A stretch of DNA of 64,000 bases from Glandiceps talaboti (taxonomy: Eukaryota; Hemichordata; Enteropneusta; Spengelidae). The notes under the pieces were generated by a model. The model had not been told where the DNA came from and did not search any database. It saw only the letters and a program-made list of their open reading frames with translations. How positions within the stretch are numbered: the stretch's first letter is position 1; every line of letters starts with the position of its first letter. Location: contig NC_135550.1 in the NCBI RefSeq assembly GCF_964340395.1, positions 10,896,908 to 10,960,907 of the forward strand, given 5' to 3'. A program made the position numbers and the translations under genes. Below are positions 12,467 through 25,300 of this stretch, in pieces.

Positions 12467-12633
12467 TATTTACCCAAGGTAAAACAAACCCTATTAAATA
12501 TAATATTATTACAGACATTTTGGTGCATGCACATTTATAAAGACCCGTGTCCCGAGGAACGTTAGTTCAATTCACCAGTTTTGCAATTTCAGAGACGTAG
12601 TAAGCTGCATGATATTAAGGCACAGACCCCTAT

Positions 12634-12741
12634 TATATATTTTGAGAAAGTATACATTCTGATGAGGAATTATATATTTTGAGAAAGTATACATTCTGAT
12701 GAGGAATTATATATTTTGAGAAAGTATACATTCTGATGAGG
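12634..12741. repeat. 37-bp direct tandem repeat, 3 copies
   Basis: Three virtually identical units of tatattttgagaaagtata plus cattctgatgaggaat; the gagaaag word falls at 12644, 12681 and 12718. Confidence 0.93.
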
Positions 12742-12898
12742 AAAGATGAGGAAAGAAGGAAAACGTCTAAGCTCACTTCACTAATTAAGCAAATGACGAT
12801 TTTTGTTTGCCAGGAATAATAACGTTGGTAGTAGTGTGATCGCTTATAGGGGGCGAGATCAATAGTGCAATGTGGGATAACAAACAAAATCCTTTTAC

Positions 12899-12899
<1 letters not shown>

Positions 12900-12934
<35 letters not shown>

Positions 12935-12946
12935 GGGGGGGGGGGG
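12900..12946. repeat. (TG)n followed by a 16-base G run
   Basis: The tg run at 12900-12932 changes to an uninterrupted G run. Confidence 0.95.
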
Positions 12947-14099
12947 TTCAGCCATTTTAGTTCTTATCCTGCATTCATCCTACAAAAACGGTTTTACTTT
13001 TTATGGATCTGTTTGTACCCCTAAATTAATAATGTCGTCAAATTAAGAAATAGAGGAATTTTCGCTATAGTACTATTTTTTACTACATGTATATACCGGC
13101 TTTGTATTTATAGCACTACGTATTACTACATACTGATTTCGATTGTGCTGTTTCAATTTTGGCCAATTTAGTTAGAAGGGGGGGGGGGGGGTCTGAGGCC
13201 TTACTAAAAGAATTTTTTTATTCTACATTGAACTATTGATCTCACCCCTCCCTAACTCTATTTTCTAACATATTATTTTATTTCGTGTATTTGATAACAC
13301 ATAAGAAAGATTAACCAAAGATCTACCCTAGGCTAAGGGAGCCTTCGGTAATTACGAGGGTACAGGGTCTTACTTTAGAAACCCTTCGGGGGGGGGGGGT
13401 GTCACATTTTACGTTGACTCATTTTATGAGCTACACGGATTGTACTTGTTAACGTTACCGTACAGTGAGAACATAAAATTCTTGTAAATTGCACTCTGCA
13501 CTATTTCAAACAGAGCCTACAATTCCGAGAGAAACAATACACATCCCTTCAAACCAAGGCTCATATTTAGCTATAAAACTGCGTGGAGTTAGAATTTACT
13601 GTTTTCCACATGCCAAACAAGTCCTAAGGGGTAGACCATTGGATGTCCTGGGGGGGGGCTTGGAAGATTGGTGGAGAGTCATTATTTTTTTTCCCACCTG
13701 CTTGCCTGAGAATTATTTTTTTCACCTTCGCCTATGCTGGCAACTTTTTTTCTTTGCTTCTTTGAGATATCCGGATTTTTTTAAATCAACGTTGAACACC
13801 TACATTTGTTGCCACAATTTTCTGTTTGGTTTTCGCACAGGGTAATACAGAGCTCGAGAGTAAAAAGATGCTGTTCTATCACACACAGATTTTATTTAGA
13901 AAACAACATATTTCATACAAGTTTGATTTTCAATTAAATAAACATCATTGACAGTTTTTATGCCATGGTATGATGACACACTGAAAATACAGTGGGGGGG
14001 GGGTGTCAGTGTTTTTTCCCATTGGGCCAACAAAAAGTCACTGACCCCCGTGAATAAAGTTTCATAGCATCTGACAGTAAGCTGTAGAGGGAAGTGAGT

Positions 14100-15225
14100 G
14101 TGTGTGAATGGGTGGGGGTTCCAGGGGGTCTCCCCCTAGAAGCCCTGGAGGATTTTTACTTCTAAAGGCAATGTTTAGGCTATTCACAGACACTTTCAGA
14201 CAATAATTTTTACAAACTTTACAAGACAGCTAACATGTAAAAAGCAACTACGCGAGGTTGAAACATTTTTGAAATAAAGTTTCATAGCTTCTTGACACTA
14301 AGAACTTTGGAAGGAAAGAACTTTGATTTGAGACTGGAAAATGTCTACCTCTTACGGGGGGGGGGGGGTTCTAGGGGGTCTAGAATGAATGAATGTTGGG
14401 TTCTTATATAGCGCTTTCCCACACCGTGCTCAAAGCGCTTTACAATTATTACCCCTGGCTCGGATCAGAACGGCACAACGGCCCTTTAGTCTTCCTCAAC
14501 TCCCCGGGGAGCATACAATCCATTGCAGCCATTTCAGCGCATAGGATTAAAGCCTTCACATTGCAACCTACATCCTACCAGGTCCCCAATTATACAGCTG
14601 GGTTGACTAAGGCACAGTCGTGGTTCAAATCTTGCCCAAGGACTTTAGCCACTCAGAAACAAACAGCAGGCAGCGACAGGGCTCGAACCTACAACCTGTC
14701 ACGCTAACCATTCACCCATCATGACTCCACAGAAGAAGAAGAAGCCCTGGAGGTTTTTACTTCTAAAGGCAATGTTTAGGCTATTCACAGACACTTTCAG
14801 ACAATAATTTGCAAGCTTTACAAGACAGCTCTAACATGTAAAAAGCAACTACATAAGGTTGAAACATTTTTGAAATAAAGTTCCATAGCATCTTGACAGA
14901 TGTGGAGGAAAGAACTTTGATTTGAAACTGGAACATGTGTACCTCTTATGGGGAGGGGGGTTCTAGGGGGTATCCCCTAGAAGCCCTGGAGGATTTTTAC
15001 TCTTAAAGCCAATTTTCAGGCTATTAACAGACACTTTCAGTCAATAATTTGCAAGCTTTACAAGACAGCTCTAACAATTGTAAAAAGCAACTACACATGG
15101 TTGAAACATTTTTTAAATAAAGTTTCATAGCATCTTGACAGTAAGAGGTGGAAGGAAGAACTTTGATTTGAGGCTTGGACATGTCTACCTCTTATGGGGG
15201 TCCTAGGGGGTCTCCCCTAGAAGCT
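14100..15225. repeat. ~240-bp tandem array, about 4 copies, one split by an insertion
   Basis: Units carry agaagccctggaggattttt, ggctattcacagacactttc, caagacagct, gttgaaacattttt and a G-rich junction containing ctagggggtctcccctag, itself a palindrome. Unit junctions lie near 14125, 14363, 14955 and 15192. The second unit is interrupted at about 14382 and resumes near 14743. Confidence 0.85.
14383..14742. mobile_element. Nested repeat element with an 'atatagcgctttcc' head
   Basis: A ~360-bp block with no counterpart in the sister units of the surrounding array, so it is an insertion. It opens with ttatatagcgctttcccaca and ctcaaagcgctttacaatta, words typical of a dispersed repeat in many aquatic animals (general knowledge), and ends in agaagaagaagaa. 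It contains gctcgaacctacaacctgtc, resembling a tRNA-derived word, but no cloverleaf. No protein recognised. Confidence 0.7.
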
Positions 15226-17851
15226 TTTCAAGTTTTTTTTTTTTTTTTTTTACCAATTTTGGTGAATCTTATTGTTGGTTTAACGTATGAGTGGCCTCTG
15301 GGGTGATGAGTCCAAGGGGTCCCCCTGCCAGATCTGTAGTTTTTTGTTTCTATTTAGGCAATTTTTAGGTTATTCATAGCCTCTGAGATATATATTGCCA
15401 AGCATCGAAAAGCTGAAGTTAATATAACTTTTTAAATAAGTTTTCCATGTTATAAAAGTGGGCCTGTAAAATGGTATAGGGGCATTGATATTGCATGTAT
15501 AGTAAAGTTATTGATGTGTGAGAGCACTTTAGGAGGTCATACCTAGTGTACAATAGAAACTTGAATTTGAGTTGTGGTGTCGATGTGTCTGAAATAGGAA
15601 GTATATCATCCCTTCTGACAAATTCATACTGGCTACAACAATTTAGATTAAGTTCTTTTATAAACTATCCAATAGTATGAAGATTACCATTACAAAACCT
15701 TCAAGTTCACTTTTGCCCCAAAGTGCAAGATAAGTGAAGCACTGATTGTGAAACAGCCAAACACTTACATGGCATGTTCTGTAACTAGTGTGGTAGCTAG
15801 GTAATACATGTATTATATGTATAATTTTATGTATAGTTATGTTTGAACCCTTACATGAAGTAATATTTAAACCATTTATGAAAGAAACAGAGACAAGAAC
15901 AAATATATATATGTACCACAGGCTAACGAAACTGACTGGTCCCTGACATGTGTTTGAAACTGTTTGTCATGATTTGACAAATGTCCTGGTTGGAGAGGTA
16001 TGAGCAGGTTGAACAGTATACTCGAACCTGTGCATCATTTCCCTGCCAAGACATTTTTCAAGCAAATCCATTTGGCACCCCCCCCCCGAAATCTCCCCCC
16101 CCCCAGGATATCAAATGGTCCACCCCTATTGACAGCTTGTGGAGCTTGGCTGTTTGGGAATGCGACAGAGGACAAGTTGTACATCGTTTTAAAATGCATA
16201 TATATTGCCATTTGTAAGCGTAAAATGTGCATATCAGCCATATATGCGATTTCCATGCAAAGATTGACCAGTATCACATACATGCTGAAAACAGTCAACT
16301 ACTAGCATCTCAGTCAACACTCGGTCACTGGTCTCTGCATGCTGCATCGATCCACAGCAGCCAAATTGTGTCAAGCGCCTCCTATCAGGGATACTTGGCA
16401 AGGTTGTCTTTTCCCGTGGTGCAATACAAAGTAAACACATCTAAGGTTGTCGTTGATTGGCTATTAAATTCATGTAGTGCACCCGACTCAGCTGTGATGT
16501 GTGATAAAAACTGTGTTTTCTTCGCATATCAGGTTACTATCATCTTTAAAAAATCTGTGTAAATCTACGCCTCAAATTGTCATTGCGTAAAAAGGAATCC
16601 GGATATTGAAAATTTCCCTTGAATTACCATTATCCTATTGACCAATAGAAACCCCCCTTTCATTGAATATCCGTTTGTGACACCGTGACCGGGAAATTTG
16701 CTTGGCCAGATACGAACTCAAAAGTTTCTAACGAATGCGTTGCCTGCATGCAGTGCACCCAACTATCTTTTTTGAAAGTGATTCGATTGCCATTGATTGA
16801 AGAGTGACAAAGTAAGTACTTAGAATTATTCACTTGCCACAATACTAGTCTCGATTATTTCTTTCGACGACTGGATAGGCAAAGGCCCGTTCGTTGTTGT
16901 CTGACTGTCACGGCGTCGTTTATTTATCTTCCATTCGAGTCTGTATTGTAACATTCTAACGTGAACGTATCGTCTAAATCATAAATATCATGCGCCACAT
17001 CACCTCCTGATATAACAGCACTGCAGTAATAACACGATTGTAGCACTGAATATATGCATAATCAAGCTCAAGTGCGAATTTTACCACTAATTTTTAGCTT
17101 GTTCACCAACGCATAAACAACAGTCTCGTGTGGCTTCCAACAACATGCTAATATTTAAATGTCCAAACTCAGCACCATTTTTTTTTATATTTTACTCTTT
17201 TTAACCTCAAACCACGGTGATTTCACAGGGATTGGTTTCCTCCAATAAAAATACTGAAAAAATGAATAAGACATTTTGGTTATTATATTTAAAAAAGGTC
17301 AATATACTCGTCATATAGACCACATACTGACATAGACACTAGGGATGCCGTCTACATGGTAATGTCAATGGACGTAATAACGATACTGTAATAAGAACTA
17401 CATACATGTAGATACTGGGGAATGTTACAAGATTGTTCATGTAAATGAAACAGGTTTGTCTAAAGAAGAGTATTTATTTCGAATTAGACAAGATGGAATT
17501 ATTATTAGATGAACTTTGTAATAAATAAAATAGTAATCTTTGTAAGACTAGAAATAATAAGTTTGGTATCAACTCTGCTGCATGCTGTGTGTATTTGTCA
17601 TACACCAAATGACAAATTTCACAGAGCAACTACATTATCTGTGTTCACTTCAATGTTTTGTATCATCCACACCAGCTTTGTTGATGTATTTATGTTCAGA
17701 TGTTACACTTACAGGTGCCAATCACATACTTTTACATACCTAGTAAGTGTAATAGGGATTGACTGATGGTTTATTATCTAATACCTTTATCATGTTTTCC
17801 AGACTTCACTGAGTTACATTGTACATTGTATGGTGATAGTGGGAATACAAC
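15226..17851. other. Intergenic tail before MIS18BP1, no gene seen
   Basis: Includes C-runs at 16078-16106 and otherwise unique sequence. Open frames up to about 110 codons overlap one another on both strands and show no family signature. Confidence 0.55.
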
Positions 17852-19332
17852 ATGGAAAAATTACAGGTAAATAACCGGCGTTGGCTTGATGTTTGTTTTG
17901 ACCCATTATATTCAAGTTTTCATGAAAAGAAATGCCAGATAATTTCTCTTGCCATTTTTTATGTGCAAATACAGTTACTTTGGCTAAGAATTTCATCAGT
18001 TTGATAGATGAAATGGGTAATGTACAAACAATTCAATTCACCAAATAACTATTATTGAGTTTTTGATATATGCGATCAGGGTGTTCTTTGTGAGACTGAC
18101 AAATTCCAGTGGCTTTGTATGTAGAATTTTGATAAACAGTTTCAACTCGTAATTGTATACAGCGCGATCTAAAAGAAATTCAACTTGTGTATTTCAAACG
18201 TAAAGTTTGAATAATTCATCTAGTTTGTTAGTTTAGAATTGTGGTCATTGTAAGGGCCAGTTTGTGAATATCAGTGGCGATTTATTTGTCGATGCATAGT
18301 ATTATCAGACGATACACTTTCTGTTCTGTTTCCAGGAACTTATAAAGAGAGCAAGGCTAATGCAGGAGCAGCAAGTCACTCCTAGGAAGCTTGTGTCACC
18401 ATCACCACAGGTTGCATGGATTAAGAAGATGAAAAAAAAGTTAGCTGAATCACAAAATAGGTCTACAGCAAAACAGATCTGTAATGAGGATACTGGTGTC
18501 AGGGAGAAGAAAACTCATATGATGCAACATACAACAGAGTTGAAAGGTGCTCACATTGACTTGCCACAGAGTAATAACAACAAATACAGTGGCTACAGAA
18601 TGGAGGAAGATGTTGTTCCGGAAACACCACTAAAAAACACCCATCACTCTGTACAACATTCAATTCATCCTGGTTATGCAGGTTACTTGAATAGACTTAG
18701 TCCAACACTTTCAGCAAAATCAGTGGAACCTCATCGTAGGGTGAAACTCCACCAAGAAATCAGAACCAAAGAACACCAAACTGAGGAAATGAGCAAAAGC
18801 AAACAGACTGGATATAAAAATCATGAAAATGGTGCGGACTCCTCTGAACAAGACATTGAATGTGTGTCAGACAACTGTGTCCACGCGACAGTTACTGAAT
18901 CCTCAGAAAATCTAACTCTTGATAATACATGTACTTCAGGGGAGTTGGATGATGGTGACATGATTTGTTCATCGGCAGTAGGTGTGCCGTTGTCAGAGCA
19001 CTCAACAGAAATAACTGAAAGCCTGTCATTGTCCGAGCGCTCAACAGAATTAAATGAGTCATGTACTTTGGATGACTGCAGTAGTACTGCAGAAATATCG
19101 TCAATGATTGAAGTTGAACATTCTGGCACAGATGATGACTATAATACCAGCGAAGAATGTCAAGAAAACATTAAGAAGAAGACAGGAAAAACAACAACAG
19201 AAAGTGGTGAGAGTGTTGTGGTTTTACAGTGATCTGTATTTGGGGATTTGGTATAGATGAACATTTGAGAGTTTTATGGTAAAATCAGTTTATGGGTGAA
19301 TAGTACAAATACATGTAGTAATGTAGTATAAA

Positions 19333-19384
<52 letters not shown>

Positions 19385-22300
19385 ACTATTTCAACAACAT
19401 ATAAAAACCAAGGTTAGGCTGTTGTCTTCATGTAGTTCTGGTATTATTGGGCAGTTATTTGTTGGGCTTCATTTATGTATATATTTGATTTATATTCATG
19501 TATACATAGCTAGGACTGTTACCACATGTAGAGTGGAAATAAGAAATCATGACAATTAATCTGCCCTAATTCATAAAGATCACAAGTCTACCTGAAATTA
19601 CTGAAATTTGGTTTGAAATAGTCCTGTAAATGTAATGTGAATGTATTTGGTAACATTACAATTGAGATGGGGTCTCTGAGGCAATTTATTTTAGTTTTAT
19701 TATGGAAAGCATCTTGTACCCATGTACATGTATGTCTAATACCTTACACTATTGTATCAACAGCAATTCATCCTGATAGCGAAGATGATTATGCTATCTT
19801 ACCAAGGAAATTGAGAGGTAAACAAGGCAATGTCAAATGGGGCAATGAGGCTGATGACTTTGAAACTCCATTACCTGTACATGTAAGTAGATGGATACAC
19901 ACTATGTACTTATATTATAGTTTTCACTTGAAGATGTGTGCAACTTTATTGTACGAGGTGTTTTCATAAACATTTCATCATCATCGTAAACCACTAGCCT
20001 CTTTTACGACTGCTCAACAGACACGTCAGTATGCTCTGTGTTGCAAGAATAACATTCAAAGACTTGTAGTAAACTTTGTTTTGATACATTTTGTATTATG
20101 GATAGTAAAAGTCTTGCTTTTAATAGTATACACAGAAATGAATTACCTTGTGGACTTTCACAAGCTTTGTAACAATACTAGTATTTGGAGGAAATTGTGT
20201 ATGTTTTACTGTTGAGATAGATAGATAATGCAGTGTCTTTGCTAATGATTGGGAACCCCGGTAACAGACAAGGAAAAGTAAATATGGCAGTGTTTCCCCA
20301 TCGAGTCTAAAGTAATTTTGTTTGGGACCCCAGGTAAAATGACATGGGAACCCCTTGAAAATTTTACCTACTTACTGCCCTTAGTAAAAACACTGTAATG
20401 GATTCCTTACTGTGCACAATATGTAGTCAGTATCAACTCTAAATTTTGAGACAGTCTTGGAAACAATGAACAATACTAACCTTTTCAATCAACAAAAAAA
20501 AGTGTTTTCTTTTGTATAGATTACATGCATCCCACACAAAAAGAAAGGAATTGCCAGCCAGTGTTTGTTTTACATTGTAATTTTTCCTGTAGGTGCCAAG
20601 TAAGAAAAGGGAAGTCATCATATCTTTTTGGATTGTAAAGGCAATGAGGGAGCATAATGCCATATGTGTAGAAGGACATCGTCGGTAAGTACAAGCATAA
20701 CAAGGGGTGTTTTCACCAAGATTAATTTGTAACTTTGAAAGATTATAAGCTGATACACCGACTACCCTCTAATTGTAAGAAGGCAGTTAAAGTGAGTCAA
20801 AACAGTAAAAATTGTGTTTTCTTGTGGGGCACCACTTATTAAAGAGATGGATACGAGGAATACCAAATTTTGGTATGTCACAAAAAATTCGTTGAAAGTC
20901 TGTGGCATGTCAAATTGGCATACAGGGCACTATAAACACTGATCAATTGTTAAAATATGCAGTACGCAGCTCTAGATGAAGTTACAATGTACTTTACCAT
21001 TCTCCTGTACAGTGGTGATCCAAAGGACGACTTCTGGGCAAGTTCCTTGATAACCAAACGAGTTGATGCACATACTCTAGAAACCAGCAGTGGTACAGTC
21101 TATAGATTGAAGGGCTATATGGATAAAGTTTTGACCCTGGATCAAGGTACAGTACAGTATAAGAAACACAAGTTTTTCTGCAATTTACTTAGAAATATAA
21201 TCTTAGATCAGAGCTATGAACATTTAAGAAAATCACTCAGATACAAACTCCAATTTCAAGAATACTTAGAACAGCTAATCTTCATGTTCCTTTCTAACTA
21301 CTTGTTAAGTACTTTCTGAAAACTGTTTGCAAGTAAGGTGGTCATATATAAATGTAAATTGCTATGTGTAGGTGTGGAAGACTTTATATTTGTGATATTA
21401 GAATACAGAAATGTCAACATACCAAATGTTTACTCCACCTTGCAAAACGGACAATGTAACTGCAGCGTGGGTGTGACGAGGATGTGTGTATGTGCACTAT
21501 AGAGCTAGTCTATTTGTATGCGACTTAATGTTGTCCGTTTTGCAGCTCGAGCAAATGTTAGACAAGTAATGACAGATTAGAAGTAGGTTGAATTTAGTGA
21601 CTTTAAAAGTTTATTTCTGTATTTTATATAGTTCTTAGCAAGGTTATGAGTGGTTTTTATTCCCCAAATCCAAATCCAAACACATAAAATATGTGTGCAA
21701 TATCAGGGTTTTAGTTAGGGAGGAACCATAGCAGAGTGGGTCTAAGACGTGTCGGAAACCTCAAAGTGCATGTTTCCAGAGCTATAAGGTGTAGTAGTGT
21801 ACACGTTGTTTCCACTGAATTAGCCATGTGCATCATGTGGTAAATACCTTGTAATTATAGTTTATGTATATGATTTCTCTGTAAGAACCTAAAATGAAAT
21901 TGTTACAGCTATTGTATTCTTATTGTATATGTTAATATGTTTGTCTCCCTGTGGCAGGGTTTTCAAAAGAGTTTGTGCTGGCTTTTTACAAGGGATTCCC
22001 ATCCAATTGGAGAGAACTAGTACAGAAGCACTATGGTCAAGCTGATAGGTATGCTTTAATTATGTTACTGTCTAAGGAGTTGATATGTAGATGTGACCAA
22101 ACATGTTGTAAAAGGGTAAAATTAGGTATTTATTGGCAATTTGCCCAGTATTTTTCTTTGTTTAACCAAGGAAAATATAAGTGACCTAAGGGGCCTTGCC
22201 ACTACTCGTCTAATGATTTGAGAGGACAAAACTCATAGGTAACACATGTTTACCAGCTGAATGAAGGAAAATTTTGGGGAATAATATGATTATACCTCCC

Positions 22301-25300
22301 CAGGCATAGTTTATAAAATGTTGGGAAAAATTATGGTGATTTTGAACGTAACTTTGGACATTTTGAGCACTTCAAGAACCAGTGATGTAGACACAGGCTT
22401 TCGTGACCACAGTATATAATCCATATTTTCTGTTCAAAGAGAACAACTTGACTTGTGCATGGTGTGATGTGTATAGTTTACCCATCATTTGTTTTCATTC
22501 GTTAATGTCAATACTTAATATTATTTTTTAAAAGCAGTGATTTGATGAAAATGGTAGAAATTTTCATATGTTTGTTTTAAATGGCATCCTTTCAAATATA
22601 TTTTTTACTAAATAACAAATATGGTAGACACAGCACTACTACATGTGGTTAGAAATTCAAACCATATTTGTGCTCATTTACTCCAGGTAGATACAGCAAT
22701 AAATACATTAGTTTACACAAATAACACATTTCTAACCAGGAACATTCTAGTAGTGACAGGAATCTATACTCCCTTGATAAGGCCTAAAAAAATAATTGTC
22801 TAGTTCCGTTTACCCAACCCCCACCTTGCTTTTCACTGCTGACCCAAGACTTTTTTTTTTATTACATATTTGAGAAAAAGTTAATAAAATTGCAACAATT
22901 GTGAAGTCTTACGAGAAATAGTGGATGCGGAACTGACAACTTAAAAAGACACTCTAAAACTGTTCTTCCAATCTTTACATCTGATAGGAAGAAATAAACA
23001 ACACAGAGACCATTTGGAAAACAATGGAAAAACTGAAATAGACACTTGCACAGGGGAAAAAATGATAAAATAAAACAAAAAATTTACCTACCCCACCTAT
23101 TCTAAAATTGAGCGTAATCGGAACCACACATTTTTTTATTAGGCCTAATCATATACATGTTTTTTTAAAGGATTTCTCACATTTTGTGCTTTTTTGAATG
23201 ACCTGATAGTTATACAGATGAAGAGCAGCAAAAGGACGAGTCCAATACAGTAATGAAGGAAAAAACAAAGTCAATACCAAATGAGAAATATAGAGTCCAG
23301 TTTACAGACACATGTGTTGCTGGTGTGCAGCCAAGGATAAAAGAAGGGGGCAATACCAATAACAAAAGGAAGTCAATTCTCAAAACACCTAGGAATTCAG
23401 TACCAAATACTGCTGCTAGGTCTGCTAAAGGTAAGGAAACTAGATTAGCAAGATAAGGCAAGCTATGTGAATATGTTGATCAGTTTGGCCATGTTTGCTA
23501 AAGTGGCCTAAGCTTATTTATGTATTTGTTGTTGTTGTTGTTGTCTTTAAGGGGTTTTGCTGCATACAATTTACAAATTGCATGATCCTACGATGATTAC
23601 ATTCTATTTTTTTTGGCTGAAAGGTAAAGGAAAAGGTCCAGTCAGACATATTTCTGCTTTTAGTACGCATGTATTGATTACTGCTACAAAATTAACTAAT
23701 CCTCTTTCTCCCAACTTGTACTTAGTTGTGTACAAAAAAAAAAAACCCTCTAGGGAGTTAAGTATGATTTCAGGAACATGATAAAATAGCATCTTGATAT
23801 ATATTCAACTTGGAAATCTTCTAAAGAAACCGTACTGCACTCGACATGTGTTTGACCATTTGGGATATTGCCTGCAAGTGTTAATTAAACTGGCACAACC
23901 TGAGCTTGTAAGTTCTTTACTCAAGTGAAAATACTTCAACAAAACCAGTATATTGTTAATATCAATGCATGTCTTCTATAACATTTACGATTGTCTTCTG
24001 GCATTGTTTGAACAGTTTATTTCATTGTAGAGATTACCTGAACATTTTTTTATACGTATGATAAATTATGTCACCTGATTGTTCATGGGTTATATCTTGG
24101 TACCAAGTTTGAGTTCAAGAATAGGGAACTTGCAAACCCGCCATGTTGAATGTTGCATCATGGGAAATATGATGATAAATACTAATGAATTGGTATTGTA
24201 AACAATACTGTTGCATTGTTTGCAACCACAAATGATCTATTCATCGTTACCCTGACCATTGTGGGAGGTTCATTTTATCGGTAGCTCCAGATTAGGTATT
24301 ACGATAACCACAGATAATCCCATTGTCCTTTGTGTCTGAGCATGCTCAGTCTGGATTGCAAGTTCCCCATTACAAGTAGTCGTTAAGTGTGCTTTAGTAT
24401 TAATAGTACAATACTGTGAGTACCTTTTTAAATACGCAGCAAAAACTACATGAATGTATGCCTAAATATGTACAAACTCTGTTTGTGTCCCTTTAATGCT
24501 TGCGATGACATCACATTTGCCACATTCTCTTGACAAATACAAAGAGTATCAAAGACAACGTATACTAAAGGTAGAAATAAGCCTGACTGCACTTCCTTTA
24601 ATTTAGAAGTGTTAGAAAGTACTGTGAATGGACACATAGTGCACTGCTGTCTGTGCAGATACATTTGTATGCTTGACTATGCTTAAAGGTACGACTGCCT
24701 GGGCCCGGGACCCTATTTTGCATATGACTGACTGACTGTATGTTTGGAGGTGGAGAACTTGTGATGACTCACTGGCAAGTAATCACCAAAATATAAACAT
24801 TCCCTATATCTGGGTTGTTCACATGTAAATGCTGCATATTTGAATAATCCTGAGTGACACACAATCTAAACAGCTGTTTGCCGTTGAATTTGTCTAATTT
24901 TGAAAGTTTTTTTCATTCTATGAAACAAACATTGATTTTCAACTAATTTGTGTATCAAGTTACCATCCTACGACATTCACAAACAATTTGTACACGATAC
25001 ATGACTGTATTTCATGGAGCACAGAAAAAATGCTGAAAACAAGCCCCAGAAGCAGTTTGAATTTCCCACATTTGCATAGATTAGCCATAATCCTCTTTAT
25101 ATAGGGCAGTTCTGTGTTTAATAGATACACAAATGCAACATAACTAAGTGACCATATTCTTCCACATTGTCAGCTCAACAGACTCCCTTCAAGAACTTAC
25201 AAGTTTCAAGTAGAGGGCGACATATCAAACCTCCCCTTGCACACTGGGCAGGACAACGTATTGTTTACAATATAGATCGCGGCGTAGTTGATGTCTGCCA

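Larger units (their letters stand above)
6429..17851. other. Divergent intergenic region, no gene recognised
   Basis: Separates the GLO1-like gene (-) and MIS18BP1 (+), which point away from each other. It holds repeats listed separately and many short open frames, none resembling a known protein. The GLO1 promoter should lie just above 6429. A unique, non-repetitive stretch at about 16.5-17.0 kb, ending in a possible donor (gacaaa|gtaagt, near 16812), is the best candidate for the MIS18BP1 promoter and a 5' UTR exon; that part is inference. Confidence 0.6.

Noticed and set aside
14580-14710. Possible tRNA gene (ggttcaaatc and gctcgaacc words)
   Set aside because: No acceptor, D or anticodon stems can be paired; the words belong to a dispersed repeat.
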